Assembly: GCA_030833445.1 (NCBI GenBank)
Contig: JAURHD010000007.1
Coordinates: 99,891-163,890, forward strand
Origin: Cephaloticoccus sp.
Lineage (GTDB): Bacteria; Verrucomicrobiota; Verrucomicrobiia; Opitutales; Opitutaceae
DNA length: 64,000 nucleotides
Reading direction: 5' to 3'
A program made the position numbers and the translations under genes. The notes under the pieces were generated by a model, which had not been told where the DNA came from, ran no database searches, and saw only the letters and a program-made list of their open reading frames with translations. The number at the start of each line of letters is the position of its first letter. The first letter of the stretch is position 1. This document shows, in pieces, positions 19,376-29,376 of the stretch.

Positions 19376-20569
19376 TCAGCGCCACCAGGCACTGGCTTGG
19401 ATCACCGGACCAAAGTTTACCGGACTCACGCCGACGCTGCGGCCGGTCTCGGTGTCCAAAATACAGATGCGCGTCGTTTTGCGGTCGCGTGCCGTATAGA
19501 CGAGATGACGACCATCACCGAGCCAGCAGGGTTCGATGCCGTCGAACGGGGCTCGGGATACCTGAGTCGCCGCACTGCGCTTAGAAAAATCGTAGACGGC
19601 AATCTGATAACCGCTGCCGATACCGACCGTAAAAGCGATTTTGTTGGCGTCGACCTTGCACCAATCGGGTTCGGCGCAGTAACGGCTCAGGTTGGTCGGC
19701 ACCCGGCTCATCCCACCTCCCGCCACTGACATCGTGTAAAGTTGCGGACCGCCGGCGGCGTCGGAGGTAAATACGATGCGGGATCCATCTGGCGAGAAAC
19801 AGGGCGAAGCCTCGACTGCGTCGGTGCGGGTCATCCGACGAATACCCCGGCCCTGCGCATTGCCGACATAAATTTCAGCATTACCTTCGCCGCTCAACAC
19901 CATCGCTACTTGCTGACCATTGGGACTGAAGCGTGCCCCGCTGTTGGTGCCCTTGAAGCTTACAAACGAGGAGCGTTGGTAATTGCTCAGGTTGATCTCG
20001 AAAATGTCAGGAAAGCCCGAGCGAAAGAAACTCGTGTAGATGATTTTACTACCGTCCGCCGACCAGCGTGGCGTCATCGCCTGCGCATTATCGCGCGTAA
20101 TCTGCTTCACATCCCCAAAGAAAAGGTCGGAAGTGTAGATCTCTTTCTTGCCCGTGCGTTCGCCGATAAAGGTGAGCTTGGCGGAGAAATAGCCCTTGAG
20201 CCCAATCCCATTGGTGCGCTCCACGGCGATGTCGGCGGCCCGCAACAGCGCTTCCCGTGCGGTGGATCCGCTCGCCACCTCCGAATGCACCGAATCACCG
20301 GAACTGCGGGTAATGTCCACCCGGACTTGGTTGCCCGCGACTTGGGTAAACTTGATATCGTAGCTATAACCACTACCGGTCAGGCGATAACGACCGTGGG
20401 TGTTGAAGGCCTGCTGGGCCAGCCCATTGAGTTCGGGCACGTTGGCCGTGACCTTGACGGGGACGGTCTTGAGATTTGCGTCAATGATCAGGTCACCAAG
20501 ATCTCGAGCCGCAAACGCCGCGGTGAGACCAAGAACACAGAAGAGGAAAATACGGGTAAGATTTTGCAT
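19376..20569 (-). CDS. tolB: TolB-like periplasmic beta-propeller protein
   Basis: A 397-residue exported protein with signal peptide MQNLTRIFLFCVLGLTAAFAA. After an N-terminal TolB domain (about residues 25-140, with AREALLRAADIAVERTNG) comes a beta-propeller made of WD40-like/PD40 repeats: MTPRWSADGSKIIYTS, GARFSPNGQQVAMVLSG, ASPCFSPDGSRIVFTSD, EPDWCKVDANKIAFTVG and EPCWLGDGRHLVYTA. In the Tol-Pal system TolB bridges Pal and the inner-membrane Tol complex during outer-membrane constriction. No tolA, tolQ, tolR or pal gene lies in the window, so full Tol function is inferred. It diverges from the Mrp gene. Confidence 0.85.
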   Translation of the reverse strand: MQNLTRIFLFCVLGLTAAFAARDLGDLIIDANLKTVPVKVTANVPELNGLAQQAFNTHGRYRLTGSGYSYDIKFTQVAGNQVRVDITRSSGDSVHSEVASGSTAREALLRAADIAVERTNGIGLKGYFSAKLTFIGERTGKKEIYTSDLFFGDVKQITRDNAQAMTPRWSADGSKIIYTSFFRSGFPDIFEINLSNYQRSSFVSFKGTNSGARFSPNGQQVAMVLSGEGNAEIYVGNAQGRGIRRMTRTDAVEASPCFSPDGSRIVFTSDAAGGPQLYTMSVAGGGMSRVPTNLSRYCAEPDWCKVDANKIAFTVGIGSGYQIAVYDFSKRSAATQVSRAPFDGIEPCWLGDGRHLVYTARDRKTTRICILDTETGRSVGVSPVNFGPVIQASAWWR

Positions 20570-20672
20570 GAATGAAAGTCGGGCTTAAGGTTATTACTTC
20601 GGGGCATTTCTATTTACACGCCCAGAAGGCATAACAACTTAATTTCCTCCCAGTTCCCATCATTTTACACCC

Positions 20673-21770
20673 GTGACTACCGAAGACATCAAGAACCAGC
20701 TCAAACAAGTGAAGTATCCCGGCTTCAGCCGCGACATTGTCTCCTTCGGTCTGGTCCGTTCGGCAGGCTTTGTGGACGGGACCGTCAAGGTATCGCTGGC
20801 CCTGACCACCAACGATCCCAAGGTCCCCCTCCAACTGAAGGCCGAGGTGGACCAATGCCTGCGTGCGATGCCCGGGGTGACTGAGACCATCATCGATATC
20901 GCCGTCAGTGCGGTTAAAACGCCGGCCTCCAGCGGGACCGGCGGAAATCTGGCCGGCGGAGCCCAGTTGCCCAAAGGGATCAAACACGCCGTGGCAATCG
21001 CCTCCGGCAAAGGCGGGGTCGGCAAAAGCACATTTTCCGTCAACCTCGCCTGCGCCATGGCCCAGCTGCTGACCAAGGAAGGCCGCCCTGGGCGCGTCGG
21101 CTTGATGGATTGCGATATCTACGGTCCGAGTGTGCCTCTGATGATGGGACTGAGCGGCCGGCCTAATTTTGAAGGTGAAGGCGCTGATGCGGTGCTAATC
21201 CCGATGGAGCACCATGGCGTCAAGGTGATGAGCATGGGCTTTCTCGTGGATGACAATACGCCCGTGGTCTGGCGCGGCCCCATGATCATGAAGACGGTCC
21301 AGCAATTCGTCCAAAACGTGAAATGGGGCGAATTGGACATTCTCCTGATCGATCTGCCGCCCGGCACCGGTGATGCACAACTCTCGCTCGTGCAAACCCT
21401 GCCCCTGGATGGAGCCGTGCTTGTGACCACCCCTCAGGCTGCCGCCACCAACGTGGCCCGCAAGGGCGGTTTGATGTTTCAGAAGGTCAATGTGCCGCTG
21501 ATCGGAGTAGCCGAAAACATGAGCTACTTCGTCGATCCGGCAGGGGGGCGTCATGAACTCTTCGGCAGCGGCGGCGGTGCGGCCACGGCGGAAAAACTTG
21601 GGACCGTGCTCCTGGGCCAGGTGCCTTTGGTGCCGGAAATCCGCGAAGGCGGGGACTTGGGACAACCAATCGTGGTGCGACAACCCGCAAACATGGCCTC
21701 GGAAATCTTCCGCGATATTGCCGGCGGCATGTTGGCGCATTTGGATCGCAAATCCGTGTCACATACATGA
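20673..21770 (+). CDS. Mrp/NBP35-type iron-sulfur carrier ATPase, CxxC missing
   Basis: A 365-residue protein starting with GTG. It has an N-terminal MIP18-like domain (about 1-95) and a MinD/Mrp P-loop domain with ASGKGGVGKSTFSVNLA (Lys118), DCDIYGPSVPLMMG and LLIDLPPGTGDAQLS. Family members (ApbC/Mrp) deliver Fe-S clusters. The cluster-bridging CxxC that follows NMSYF in E. coli and many others is absent: the sequence reads ENMSYFVDPAGGRHELFG. This form may use other ligands or not carry a cluster. The gene diverges from tolB across about 100 bp that holds no recognised element. Confidence 0.88.
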   Translation: MTTEDIKNQLKQVKYPGFSRDIVSFGLVRSAGFVDGTVKVSLALTTNDPKVPLQLKAEVDQCLRAMPGVTETIIDIAVSAVKTPASSGTGGNLAGGAQLPKGIKHAVAIASGKGGVGKSTFSVNLACAMAQLLTKEGRPGRVGLMDCDIYGPSVPLMMGLSGRPNFEGEGADAVLIPMEHHGVKVMSMGFLVDDNTPVVWRGPMIMKTVQQFVQNVKWGELDILLIDLPPGTGDAQLSLVQTLPLDGAVLVTTPQAAATNVARKGGLMFQKVNVPLIGVAENMSYFVDPAGGRHELFGSGGGAATAEKLGTVLLGQVPLVPEIREGGDLGQPIVVRQPANMASEIFRDIAGGMLAHLDRKSVSHT

Positions 21771-21838
21771 CATCCTTGCAAAATCACTGGCATTGACAGC
21801 ACCGGTCTCGTTGCTCTCATTTACCAACTGAACGAGGA

Positions 21839-22096
21839 ATGACTTTACCTGCCAAAGAGCCCGAGACGTCTCGCGAATTCGTCAAACAATCCAGCTTGTA
21901 TCAGGAATTTTTGGCCGAGCGGGATGAGATTTTGAAGCACAAGTGGCTCGAGTCCGAGCGGCTGGGCTACGATATTGGCTTTGAGCGCGCCCTCCTCGAC
22001 TGGATCCGCAAACACCGCGAAGGTTGGCGTTCCGCGCGCCGTCTGCACCAACCGGAAAGTCAAGGTTCAGTGGTCCGGATGCCCAAGCAGCGCTGA
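21839..22096 (+). CDS. Small protein related to DUF4032 C-terminal region
   Basis: An 85-residue charged helical protein. The middle part (LAERDEILKHKWLESERLGYDIGFERALLDWIRKHRE) resembles the short helical region seen in DUF4032-type proteins, where a lysine-tryptophan segment is followed by GxDxGxxxA. It is too short to be an enzyme. A GAGG sequence precedes the ATG closely, and a perfect TTGACA lies upstream at 21793-21798 with no convincing -10. Function unknown; convergent with rpmG. Confidence 0.6.
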   Translation: MTLPAKEPETSREFVKQSSLYQEFLAERDEILKHKWLESERLGYDIGFERALLDWIRKHREGWRSARRLHQPESQGSVVRMPKQR

Positions 22097-22117
22097 GCAT
22101 TCCTGATCAGTGGGCAC

Positions 22118-22141
22118 AAAAAAGCCGGGATAAACCCGGCT
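22118..22141 (-). terminator. Intrinsic terminator of rpmG
   Basis: On the minus strand AGCCGGG and CCCGGCT form a 7-bp stem around TTTAT, followed by six T residues. It lies 26 bases beyond the rpmG stop. Confidence 0.85.
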
Positions 22142-22166
22142 CTTGGTCGAAACCATAACCGTCAGG

Positions 22167-22331
22167 TTATTTGATCTCTTTATGCAGCGTGTGCCGCTTG
22201 AGGAAGGGATTATACTTCTTCTTCTCGATACGCTCAGTGACGGTTTTCTTGTTCCGCTTGGTGAGGTAACGGGAGACGGGCTTGCCCTCTTTACGGGCTT
22301 CGGTGCATTCGAGGATGACGTTTTCTTGCAT
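22167..22331 (-). CDS. rpmG: 50S ribosomal protein L33
   Basis: A 54-residue protein with the L33 features [48 protein letters not shown]. The ATG at 22331 is chosen because L33 proteins begin within a few residues of this point. A cysteine is present at residue 9 (ILECT), but the second CxxC pair of the zinc-binding form is missing, so this appears to be the zinc-free type. A terminator follows immediately, and the diadenylate cyclase gene lies 77 bp upstream on the same strand. Confidence 0.93.
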   Translation of the reverse strand: MQENVILECTEARKEGKPVSRYLTKRNKKTVTERIEKKKYNPFLKRHTLHKEIK

Positions 22332-22408
22332 GATTGAAAGGTGTGAAGGGTCAGAGCAAAGCCCGCGACCTCTACAGAGCAATCCCAAAGTTTGCCCCGG
22401 GATCGGCC

Positions 22409-23749
22409 TCAGTAGCGCTTATCGGTCAAGGGCAGCATGACCCCCCGGCGGAACAAGGTTACCTGCCCCGCGCTGGATGAAACCACGATCGCGATGCATT
22501 GGGCGATCAGGCTGATGGCCGCCGCCGCGGCATGGCGACTGCCCAAACCACTCGGCAAAGTGTGTTCGGTATCAACCGCTTGGATCAAACTGCCGGCCGA
22601 TTCCACCACCCCATCTCCGCCGATCAAAAAAGCGCCATCGATGGATGAAAACTCCTTGATGGTCTCATCCATGAACGGATTGAGAATATTACGATCCTCT
22701 TCCTTGTAGCCGTAGAAGGGATTAAGGACGAGTGGCTTGGCGTATTTGGCCACTTTTTCGATGTCACCAACGACAAAGAGACAGCCCACTGGTTTACCCT
22801 CACGCCCTTCCACCGCCAGTTCGGTGGCCACGGCAATCAAACGTTCAAGCACCTCGGGCTTCACGTCATCGGGCAGCAGGTCCTGCTGTCCGGTCAACAA
22901 GGTCTGAAACTCGCGCTCGATATCCACCACCGTCAGGGTATCGAACTGATTGCTGCCCGCCACGCCGCCTACACAGCAAATGCGGTCCTTGAAGGTAATT
23001 ACCCCACGAGTCAGAGCCACGAGAATGGCACTGCGCAATTGGGCCATGCGTTGCGTCGAAAACGACCGCACCTGCAAAGTGACGTTGAATTCCTTCTGAT
23101 CTTCACTGGATTCAATCGGATTGCGGGTGACTAAAATGGTTTTGCTGCGGGAACGCAGTGCCCCCGATTGGATGCCGCCGACAAAAGTATCACCGAACAC
23201 CATGATAGAGTCGCACCCCGAGCCCTTGGCGACGCGCTGGGCTTCCTGAAACATCAGCCGGTTGATTCGGTTCTGTTGGGCCTGCACCGGGCGGATGCTG
23301 CCAAATCCGCCGATCAGCCGTTCATACAGCGTATCGAGATCGGGTGCGCTCGTCAGGTTCTCCACCAGTTCGCGCTCCCTGACCTGCCGTGCAATCGAGG
23401 CCAGCACCTGCAGATAATCGCGCGCCTTCTCCCCGGCGATCAGCATGACGATCAAGTGCACGCGTTCGTCATCCTTGGCTCCCTCATGGCGCACCCCCGC
23501 CCGGCTGCGGCCAATCGCGAGCACATAGCGGCGGTTCATTTTCACGCGCACATGCGGCAAGGAAACGCCCAGGCCCAAATACGTGGTCATGGTGCTTTCC
23601 CGGGCCAGCAGGCCGCGCAAAAGCGACTCCGGTTTCAGGTCGCTGAATTTTGAAACACTAACCGCGAGCAATTCCTCCAACGCGCCACGCAAGGTGACAC
23701 TGTGCAGATCAATGATCCGGCTGCGGGCGATGATCTTTTCTAGCCGCAT
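22409..23749 (-). CDS. PtsN-like EIIA fused to diadenylate cyclase
   Basis: A 446-residue three-part protein. Residues 1-150 form a PTS EIIA type 2 domain with the phosphorylatable histidine in [14 protein letters not shown] (His66). Residues about 155-275 resemble a pyruvate-kinase C-terminal-like alpha/beta domain, as found next to DAC domains in archaeal cyclases. Residues about 320-440 are a DisA_N (DAC) domain with the catalytic DGA at 371-373 and the GSRHAAA nucleotide segment at 403-409; this makes c-di-AMP from two ATP. No DisA DNA-binding domain and no membrane helix is present. The design suggests that phosphorylation of the EIIA domain controls synthesis of cyclic di-AMP, which commonly regulates potassium and cell-wall physiology. 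This control is inference. It follows nuoA. Confidence 0.85.
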   Translation of the reverse strand: MRLEKIIARSRIIDLHSVTLRGALEELLAVSVSKFSDLKPESLLRGLLARESTMTTYLGLGVSLPHVRVKMNRRYVLAIGRSRAGVRHEGAKDDERVHLIVMLIAGEKARDYLQVLASIARQVRERELVENLTSAPDLDTLYERLIGGFGSIRPVQAQQNRINRLMFQEAQRVAKGSGCDSIMVFGDTFVGGIQSGALRSRSKTILVTRNPIESSEDQKEFNVTLQVRSFSTQRMAQLRSAILVALTRGVITFKDRICCVGGVAGSNQFDTLTVVDIEREFQTLLTGQQDLLPDDVKPEVLERLIAVATELAVEGREGKPVGCLFVVGDIEKVAKYAKPLVLNPFYGYKEEDRNILNPFMDETIKEFSSIDGAFLIGGDGVVESAGSLIQAVDTEHTLPSGLGSRHAAAAAISLIAQCIAIVVSSSAGQVTLFRRGVMLPLTDKRY

Positions 23750-23795
23750 GGATTTGCCCGATGATTAATTGGCGGCCGCCGGGTGAATCCGTGGA

Positions 23796-24167
23796 TTATT
23801 TTTCCCACTCCAATGCACCCTTCTTGATTTCATAGAAGAGGCCGAGGACTAGCACCCCGACAAAGAAGAGCACCGGCCCGAGGATGGCGATGTGATTGGC
23901 GAGAAATTCGCGGTAGACGAAACTAAGCGGAATCAGGAAAACCACCTCGATGTCGAAAATGATGAAGAGCATCGCGGTGACATAAAACTTCACCGAAAAA
24001 CGGGAGTGCACGATCCCTTCCGCCGGGACGCCGCATTCATAGGCCGTATCCTTGATGCTGTTTTTCCGGGAGCGCTGCCCGAACAGGTGCGTGGCACCGA
24101 TGACCAATCCGGCAATACCGGCGGCCAGCACAGCTTGGATCAAAAACGGAAGATACGTCGATGTCAT
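23796..24167 (-). CDS. nuoA: NADH-quinone oxidoreductase subunit A
   Basis: A 123-residue membrane protein with three hydrophobic helices and the conserved subunit A core: KNSIKDTAYECGVPAEG in the first loop, SVKFYVTAMLFIIFDIEVVFLIPL in the second helix, then a third helix before YEIKKGALEWEK. The ATG at 24167 has GAAGTG in front; the frame is open 12 codons further upstream but without a good site. Subunit A is a core membrane-arm component of complex I. No nuoB-N lies next to it here, which is unusual. Confidence 0.93.
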   Translation of the reverse strand: MTSTYLPFLIQAVLAAGIAGLVIGATHLFGQRSRKNSIKDTAYECGVPAEGIVHSRFSVKFYVTAMLFIIFDIEVVFLIPLSFVYREFLANHIAILGPVLFFVGVLVLGLFYEIKKGALEWEK

Positions 24168-24208
24168 CACTTCTAAATTCACGGCGCACAGGGCGGCTGA
24201 CAAGCGGT

Positions 24209-25243
24209 TTATTCGTCCAGCTTGATGAACCTGGCCGACTTGGTGTCATCCGAGCCGACACCCAGCATCTGGGCGAACTCGAGCGTCCGGATATCCTCGG
24301 AGACTGGAACGAACCCCGAGAGCTTGCGCCAACGGTTGATGCGATCGAGCATGAGTGAATCCAGCATGACCGGATCGCGACTAAGCCAGAGCAAGGGCTC
24401 GGAGACCGAATAGAGCGAATTGAAGAACGGCCCGCCGATGTATTGGTAATGTTGCAGGCTCACAATGGTGCAGGCCCACGTCTGGCGCAGCTCCGGAATC
24501 GCACTCATTTCGGCCACCGCCGCCGGGGCGTTGGCGGGACTGCGGAAAAAGCGCGCCGTGTTGGACGCATTCCACAATGTCGCATTCACGAGCGAACCGT
24601 TGACGCCCAGCGTGGGGTGATCGGTGTAGACCGGCAGATTAATCCAGAAATCCGCATCGAGGAACAACGGCGTGGCGAGGAAACTTTTACGATCTTCGTC
24701 CTTGGTTGAATTATTCGGCACTCCCTTGGTCTGCGATTCGGCAAAAATAGGATCAAAACGTTGCGGCAACGGGCTGTCGTAAAACCAAACCGGATCAAAG
24801 AAACGACCCGATTCCAAAACATAGATCTGATGCCCGGGGAAGGCCGACACGCCGTTGGCCAGTGATGGCAGGTAACCGGTCATGCGCAGGCGCAACTGGT
24901 TCAGACCCACCAAAAAAATATCCTCTTTTTCGAAACCACGGCGCTCCAAGGCGCTGATAACGGATTTCACCAAGGGTATCGGTGTCGCCATGCCCGGACC
25001 GGAGTCAGCATAGATTTTCAACCCCACCTTTTTCTTGGCGCCCGGGACGAGTTTTCGGCCTGAACTCTGTTCAAAATTACTGAGCAGCAATTCCACTTCA
25101 CGGTCGTAGGACGCTTGGCTGAAATCAGGTAGCCGGGCTTCCCAGATGGGTAGATTTTCAACCGGTGCCGGGGCGTCCGCCGCGCGCAAAGTGGGCACCA
25201 AGGCCATTAAAATCGCCGCAAAAATGTAAAAACGCATATGCAT
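24209..25243 (-). CDS. Exported DUF362-like protein
   Basis: A 344-residue secreted protein with signal peptide MHMRFYIFAAILMALVPTLRAADA. The body contains GLKIYADSGPGMATPIPLVKSVISALERRGF, which is typical of the DUF362 family, and SFLATPLFLDADFWINLPVYTDHPTLGVNGSLVNA. The exported form is mainly seen in Verrucomicrobiota and relatives; its function is unknown. No Fe-S ferredoxin motif is present, unlike many DUF362 proteins. The start is placed at 25243 (or 25237 for the second methionine), since the frame further upstream overlaps the divergent dnaG. It leads the minus-strand series with nuoA. Confidence 0.7.
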   Translation of the reverse strand: MHMRFYIFAAILMALVPTLRAADAPAPVENLPIWEARLPDFSQASYDREVELLLSNFEQSSGRKLVPGAKKKVGLKIYADSGPGMATPIPLVKSVISALERRGFEKEDIFLVGLNQLRLRMTGYLPSLANGVSAFPGHQIYVLESGRFFDPVWFYDSPLPQRFDPIFAESQTKGVPNNSTKDEDRKSFLATPLFLDADFWINLPVYTDHPTLGVNGSLVNATLWNASNTARFFRSPANAPAAVAEMSAIPELRQTWACTIVSLQHYQYIGGPFFNSLYSVSEPLLWLSRDPVMLDSLMLDRINRWRKLSGFVPVSEDIRTLEFAQMLGVGSDDTKSARFIKLDE

Positions 25244-25351
25244 GTGTCGCCTAAAAACTGTCGATGTTTCCTCCACAAGTCGGGAAACTTGACAGCACGC
25301 CCCCCCGGTTGAAAGTGCATTCTTTGCGTCTACCCGGCGCATCGCTGATAA

Positions 25352-27199
25352 ATGCCCGTCATCAAGCCTACCTGCGTGCGCGATCTGAAGTTGCGTGTAA
25401 ACCTCGCGGATGTGATCTCCCGCGTAGTGACTTTGCGCAAAGCGGGTGGCACCCGGCTGAAGGGACTTTGCCCCTTTCACAACGAGAAGTCCCCCTCCTT
25501 CCACGTCGATCCCGACAAGGGCTTCTACAAGTGCTTCGGTTGCGGCAAGGCCGGGGATGTCATTACGTTTGTGCGGGAAACCGAACAATTGGGCTTCACC
25601 GAGGCGGTCGAGGCCATTGGACAGCGATTCGGCATCGAGATCGAATACGAAAAAGGTTCCGGGCCCAGTCGGGAGGAACGTTCTCTGCGGCAAGAAATCT
25701 TCGAGATCCACGAACTGGCGGCAGAACACTATCATCAAGCCTTCAAAGCCCACACCCCCACCGGCGACTATTTGCGCAAATACTGGGTGGAGCAGCGGAA
25801 ATTTACCCCGGAGCTCGCTGAGGAATTCAAGATCGGCGCCGCCACGCCCAACGACGACGGGCTCGGCGCGCTGTTACTCAAACGTCAGTTTTCCGAAGAC
25901 GCGCTCCGGCAATGCGGGCTGTTTTTCATTCGCGAGCATGCGGCGTTGACCCTCAGTTCGCTAAGGACCCGCTTTCGCGGTCGCCTAATGATTCCGATCC
26001 GGGATCACCAAGGCCGAGTGGTCGCGTTTACCGCCCGCCAAACCGAATTGACCCCGGAGGATGATCCGGCGCGGGAGGCGAAATACGTGAATTCGCCGGA
26101 GACTCCAATCTTCACCAAGGGCAACCTGCTCTTCAATTTGGACCGAGCCCGCACCTCCGTGGGTGACGGCAAACCCTTCGTGATGGTCGAAGGTCAATTG
26201 GACGCCCTGCGGTGTTGGAGTGTGGGTCTCAAGACCGCCATCGCCCCTCAAGGCACCTCGATCACGGAAACCCAACTGGTGCTGCTCCGCCGCTATCACA
26301 CGCAGGTGGAGTGTTTCTTCGACAGCGATGGGGCCGGCCAAAAAGCCGCCCTGCGCTTTCTTCCCATGGCGCTCAAGGCCGGGTTGGAAATCCGTTTTCT
26401 GCGCCATACCGGCTTGGCGAAAGTCGACCCCGACGTTCTTTTTCTCGAACACGGCCTGCCGGCGTATGCGGAATTGCAGCGCGGTTCCCTGTCCGCGATG
26501 GCCTATGCCTGCCAATCCGTGCTGCCGGACGCCACCAATGCCTCATCTGAGCAGAAATCCCGAGCGGCCAAGAGCCTGTTGGAACTGGTTGCCGCGACGG
26601 AATCTGAAGTAGCAAGAACGGAGTTTCTTAACGAAGCCGCCGGCTATTTAAGAATAGCGCCATCTGCGTTACAGCATGATTTCCAGAATTTTACCGCAAA
26701 TCGAGGTCGCACGCCCACCCCGCCTGAACCGGCCCCCAAGCCGGTTCCCAACAACGCTGCTTCGCCAGAACTCCACCTTTTGATGGTCTGCCTTCATTAT
26801 GAGCGCACAGGCAAGCCCCTTTCCGCGGTTCTTCCTCACGATTGGATCGATGCCAGTCACGTCGCGGGGGTGCTCCTGAACCGCTTTCTGGCCGAATTTG
26901 AACACGACAGCTGGCCGGGTCGCGACCACCTCGACGATTTGCTCGAAACCCCTGAGGAAAAAGCGCTTGTCGCCTCCCTCCTTTTCGATACGCCTCCATT
27001 TGATGATCCGCACAAAGTGGCGAACGAGGGCTTGCGCCTGTTGCGCGCCCGGGCACTCGAACCACGCCTGCAGCAAATAGAACTTGATTTAGCCAACCAC
27101 CACGCGGACAGTGAAACTGACCCAATTTCACTCCTAAAAGAACGTTCTACAATTCAACGCCAGCTCCGCCAACCGCTCGAATTATCCGTAGCGGTGTGA
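25352..27199 (+). CDS. dnaG: DNA primase
   Basis: A 615-residue primase. The N-terminal CHC2 zinc ribbon has Cys40, His43, Cys61 and Cys64 ([15 protein letters not shown]...[10 protein letters not shown]). The catalytic core and TOPRIM domain follow: [18 protein letters not shown] with the first acidic residue and [16 protein letters not shown] with the DxD. The C-terminal part is the helicase-binding domain. DnaG makes RNA primers at the replication fork. It is followed by rpoD after 19 bp, keeping the classic dnaG-rpoD order of the macromolecular synthesis operon, here without rpsU. Confidence 0.96.
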   Translation: MPVIKPTCVRDLKLRVNLADVISRVVTLRKAGGTRLKGLCPFHNEKSPSFHVDPDKGFYKCFGCGKAGDVITFVRETEQLGFTEAVEAIGQRFGIEIEYEKGSGPSREERSLRQEIFEIHELAAEHYHQAFKAHTPTGDYLRKYWVEQRKFTPELAEEFKIGAATPNDDGLGALLLKRQFSEDALRQCGLFFIREHAALTLSSLRTRFRGRLMIPIRDHQGRVVAFTARQTELTPEDDPAREAKYVNSPETPIFTKGNLLFNLDRARTSVGDGKPFVMVEGQLDALRCWSVGLKTAIAPQGTSITETQLVLLRRYHTQVECFFDSDGAGQKAALRFLPMALKAGLEIRFLRHTGLAKVDPDVLFLEHGLPAYAELQRGSLSAMAYACQSVLPDATNASSEQKSRAAKSLLELVAATESEVARTEFLNEAAGYLRIAPSALQHDFQNFTANRGRTPTPPEPAPKPVPNNAASPELHLLMVCLHYERTGKPLSAVLPHDWIDASHVAGVLLNRFLAEFEHDSWPGRDHLDDLLETPEEKALVASLLFDTPPFDDPHKVANEGLRLLRARALEPRLQQIELDLANHHADSETDPISLLKERSTIQRQLRQPLELSVAV

Positions 27200-27218
27200 T
27201 ATATTGTTCCCAACCACC

Positions 27219-29051
27219 ATGCCGCGTAAAGCCAAGTTCGCCAAAGCCAGTTCCACCCATTCCGATGCCGTTGAAGACGTCCTCGATAAAGCCCAGTCCA
27301 ATAATGGAACTGATTTGGCTGCCAGTGGGATCAACGAAAAGATCCGCCAACTGATCCGTCAGTCCAAGGAACAAGGTTACCTCACTTTCGACGACATCAA
27401 CGAGGCCCTGCCCGAGTCCGTTGAAAATCAGGAGGAAATCGATAACATCCTTTCCATCCTGCAGAATCTCGAAATCGAGATTCTCGAGCCTGATCAGGTC
27501 AAGGAATACAAGCAGCGAATGGAAGAGGCCGAGGAGGAGGAAACCCGTTCCTCCCAGCACGACATCCTCGATGATCCCGTGCGGATGTATCTCAAGCAAA
27601 TGGGCCAGGTCCCGTTGCTGACCCGCGAACAGGAAGTCGAAATTTCCAAGCGCATCGAAAACGCGGAACTGAAGGCGCAGGAAGCCTTGTTCCAAGCCAC
27701 CGCCGTCGGCGCCTATATCGGCTACCTCGGTCAACGTCTGCTGAACCGCGAGGAACGTTTCGACCGCATCGTCATCGACAAGAAGATCGATAGCCGTGAA
27801 GCCTATTTCAAATCCCTGCCCAAGCTGGTCGAAGCGACCCAGAAGGGCGAAAAGAGCGTGGCCGCCGGTTGGGATGAATTCCTGAAGGCCAAGTCCGAAG
27901 CCGAGCGCAAGAAAGTCATGGCGAAGTTCCGCAAGCGCGAGAACGTCCTGCGCCCCAATTTCGGCAAATTCTATTTCAAGCTGAAGGTCTATGAGGAATA
28001 CCTTGAGCAACTGCGGCCGGTCATCGAGAAGGTCGAGCTGCTGCTCGCCCAGCTGGAGCGTTCCAAGCACCCGAAAACCAAGCGTGATGCCGCTATCGAC
28101 ACCAAGGATATCAAGGCACAGCTGAAGTTGATCGAGGCGGCCCAACGGGTCGAGCCCGCCCGCCTGCTTGAGATCGTCAGCCAGACCAATGTTCACATCC
28201 GCGAGGCCCATCAGGCCAAGACCGAGATGGTGGAAGCCAATCTGCGCCTCGTAATCTCCATCGCGAAGAAATACACCAATCGCGGCCTCTCCTTCCTCGA
28301 CCTCATCCAAGAGGGCAACATGGGCCTGATGAAGGCGGTCGAAAAATTCGAATATCGCCGCGGCTACAAATTTTCCACCTATGCCACGTGGTGGATTCGC
28401 CAGGCCATCACTCGTTCGATCGCCGACCAAGCCCGCACCATCCGCATCCCGGTCCACATGATCGAGACCTTGAACAAGGTCATGCAGGTGCAGAAGCAAC
28501 TCCTCCAAGAATTCGGTCACGAACCGACCCCAGAAGAGGTTGCGGACGAGATGAACCTGCCCGTCGAGCGTGTGCAGCAGATCATGAAGATGGCCCAACA
28601 ACCCATCTCTCTGCAGAGCCCGGTTGGCGACGGTGACGACACGAGCTTCGGTGATTTCATCGAGGACAAGTCGGCCGAGAATCCATACGACATGACCGCT
28701 TTCTCGCTCCTACGCGAAAAGATCATCGACGTGCTAGACTCCCTCACGGAACGCGAACGCCGCGTGCTGTCCCTGCGTTTCGGTCTGGTCGACGGCTACA
28801 GCCGCACCCTCGAGGAAGTCGGCAAGCAATTCAAGGTCACCCGCGAACGTATTCGTCAGATCGAGGCCAAGGCCCTCCGCAAAATGCGCCATCCGACTCG
28901 CATTCGCCAGCTGCACGGCTTCTTCGATGCCGAACAGATCGACAACGCGCAGAACCTGCTCAAGGTCGCCGCCGGCAACGCGCAGCAACAACCCGGTTCG
29001 GCCGTCAGTGGTATCGCCGCCCTCGCCTCGGCCTTGATCCCGCGCCCCTGA
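27219..29051 (+). CDS. rpoD: Primary RNA polymerase sigma factor (sigma-70)
   Basis: A 610-residue primary sigma factor. The ATG at 27219 begins [11 protein letters not shown]. Region 1.1-like sequence runs from about residue 45 ([20 protein letters not shown]), region 1.2 has [22 protein letters not shown], region 2 has [20 protein letters not shown], then [19 protein letters not shown] and [17 protein letters not shown], and region 4 has [20 protein letters not shown]. The non-conserved stretch between regions 1.2 and 2 is moderately long. It directs transcription of housekeeping genes. It sits between dnaG and tatA on the same strand. Confidence 0.97.
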   Translation: MPRKAKFAKASSTHSDAVEDVLDKAQSNNGTDLAASGINEKIRQLIRQSKEQGYLTFDDINEALPESVENQEEIDNILSILQNLEIEILEPDQVKEYKQRMEEAEEEETRSSQHDILDDPVRMYLKQMGQVPLLTREQEVEISKRIENAELKAQEALFQATAVGAYIGYLGQRLLNREERFDRIVIDKKIDSREAYFKSLPKLVEATQKGEKSVAAGWDEFLKAKSEAERKKVMAKFRKRENVLRPNFGKFYFKLKVYEEYLEQLRPVIEKVELLLAQLERSKHPKTKRDAAIDTKDIKAQLKLIEAAQRVEPARLLEIVSQTNVHIREAHQAKTEMVEANLRLVISIAKKYTNRGLSFLDLIQEGNMGLMKAVEKFEYRRGYKFSTYATWWIRQAITRSIADQARTIRIPVHMIETLNKVMQVQKQLLQEFGHEPTPEEVADEMNLPVERVQQIMKMAQQPISLQSPVGDGDDTSFGDFIEDKSAENPYDMTAFSLLREKIIDVLDSLTERERRVLSLRFGLVDGYSRTLEEVGKQFKVTRERIRQIEAKALRKMRHPTRIRQLHGFFDAEQIDNAQNLLKVAAGNAQQQPGSAVSGIAALASALIPRP

Positions 29052-29097
29052 TCGGTTTCCCGCTTTACAGTATCCGTAACCAATCTAGCTTCTCACC

Positions 29098-29325
29098 ATG
29101 GACTCCTCTTCCGCAGTTATCGCGGGTATCTTCGGTCTCGGCACCACCGAGCTGATCGTCATTTTGGTCATCCTGCTCGTGTTGTTTGGCGGCGCCAAAC
29201 TGCCCGGGCTGGCCAAGGGTCTCGGCCAATCCATCAAGGAATTCAAGAAGGCGACCAAGGATGAGGAAGAGTCGACCGAAGCCAAAAAGAAGCCCGAGAC
29301 CAAGGGTCCGGACACATCCGCTTGA
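29098..29325 (+). CDS. tatA: Sec-independent translocase protein TatA/E
   Basis: A 75-residue protein with one N-terminal membrane helix ([18 protein letters not shown]) followed by the [23 protein letters not shown] amphipathic helix and an acidic-basic tail, which is the TatA pattern. It forms the pore of the twin-arginine export system. No tatC lies nearby. It follows rpoD after 46 bp and ends at an intrinsic terminator. Confidence 0.93.
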   Translation: MDSSSAVIAGIFGLGTTELIVILVILLVLFGGAKLPGLAKGLGQSIKEFKKATKDEEESTEAKKKPETKGPDTSA

Positions 29326-29351
29326 TCTGAACAGATCGGCTTGGATTTCTC

Positions 29352-29376
29352 AGCGCGCCCCAGGGCGCGCTTTTTT
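29352..29376 (+). terminator. Intrinsic terminator after tatA
   Basis: The repeat AGCGCGCCC and GGGCGCGCT flanks a very short loop and is followed by six T residues. The T-run reaches the stop codon of the convergent antiporter gene (29375-29377). Confidence 0.85.

Noticed and set aside
25244..25753. N-terminal extension of the DUF362-like protein
   Set aside because: The extension overlaps dnaG on the other strand and precedes a clear signal peptide at 25243.
27147..28601. 484-codon open frame on the minus strand with many leucines
   Set aside because: It is antisense to rpoD; the leucine-rich sequence is a mirror of glutamate and lysine codons on the real strand.
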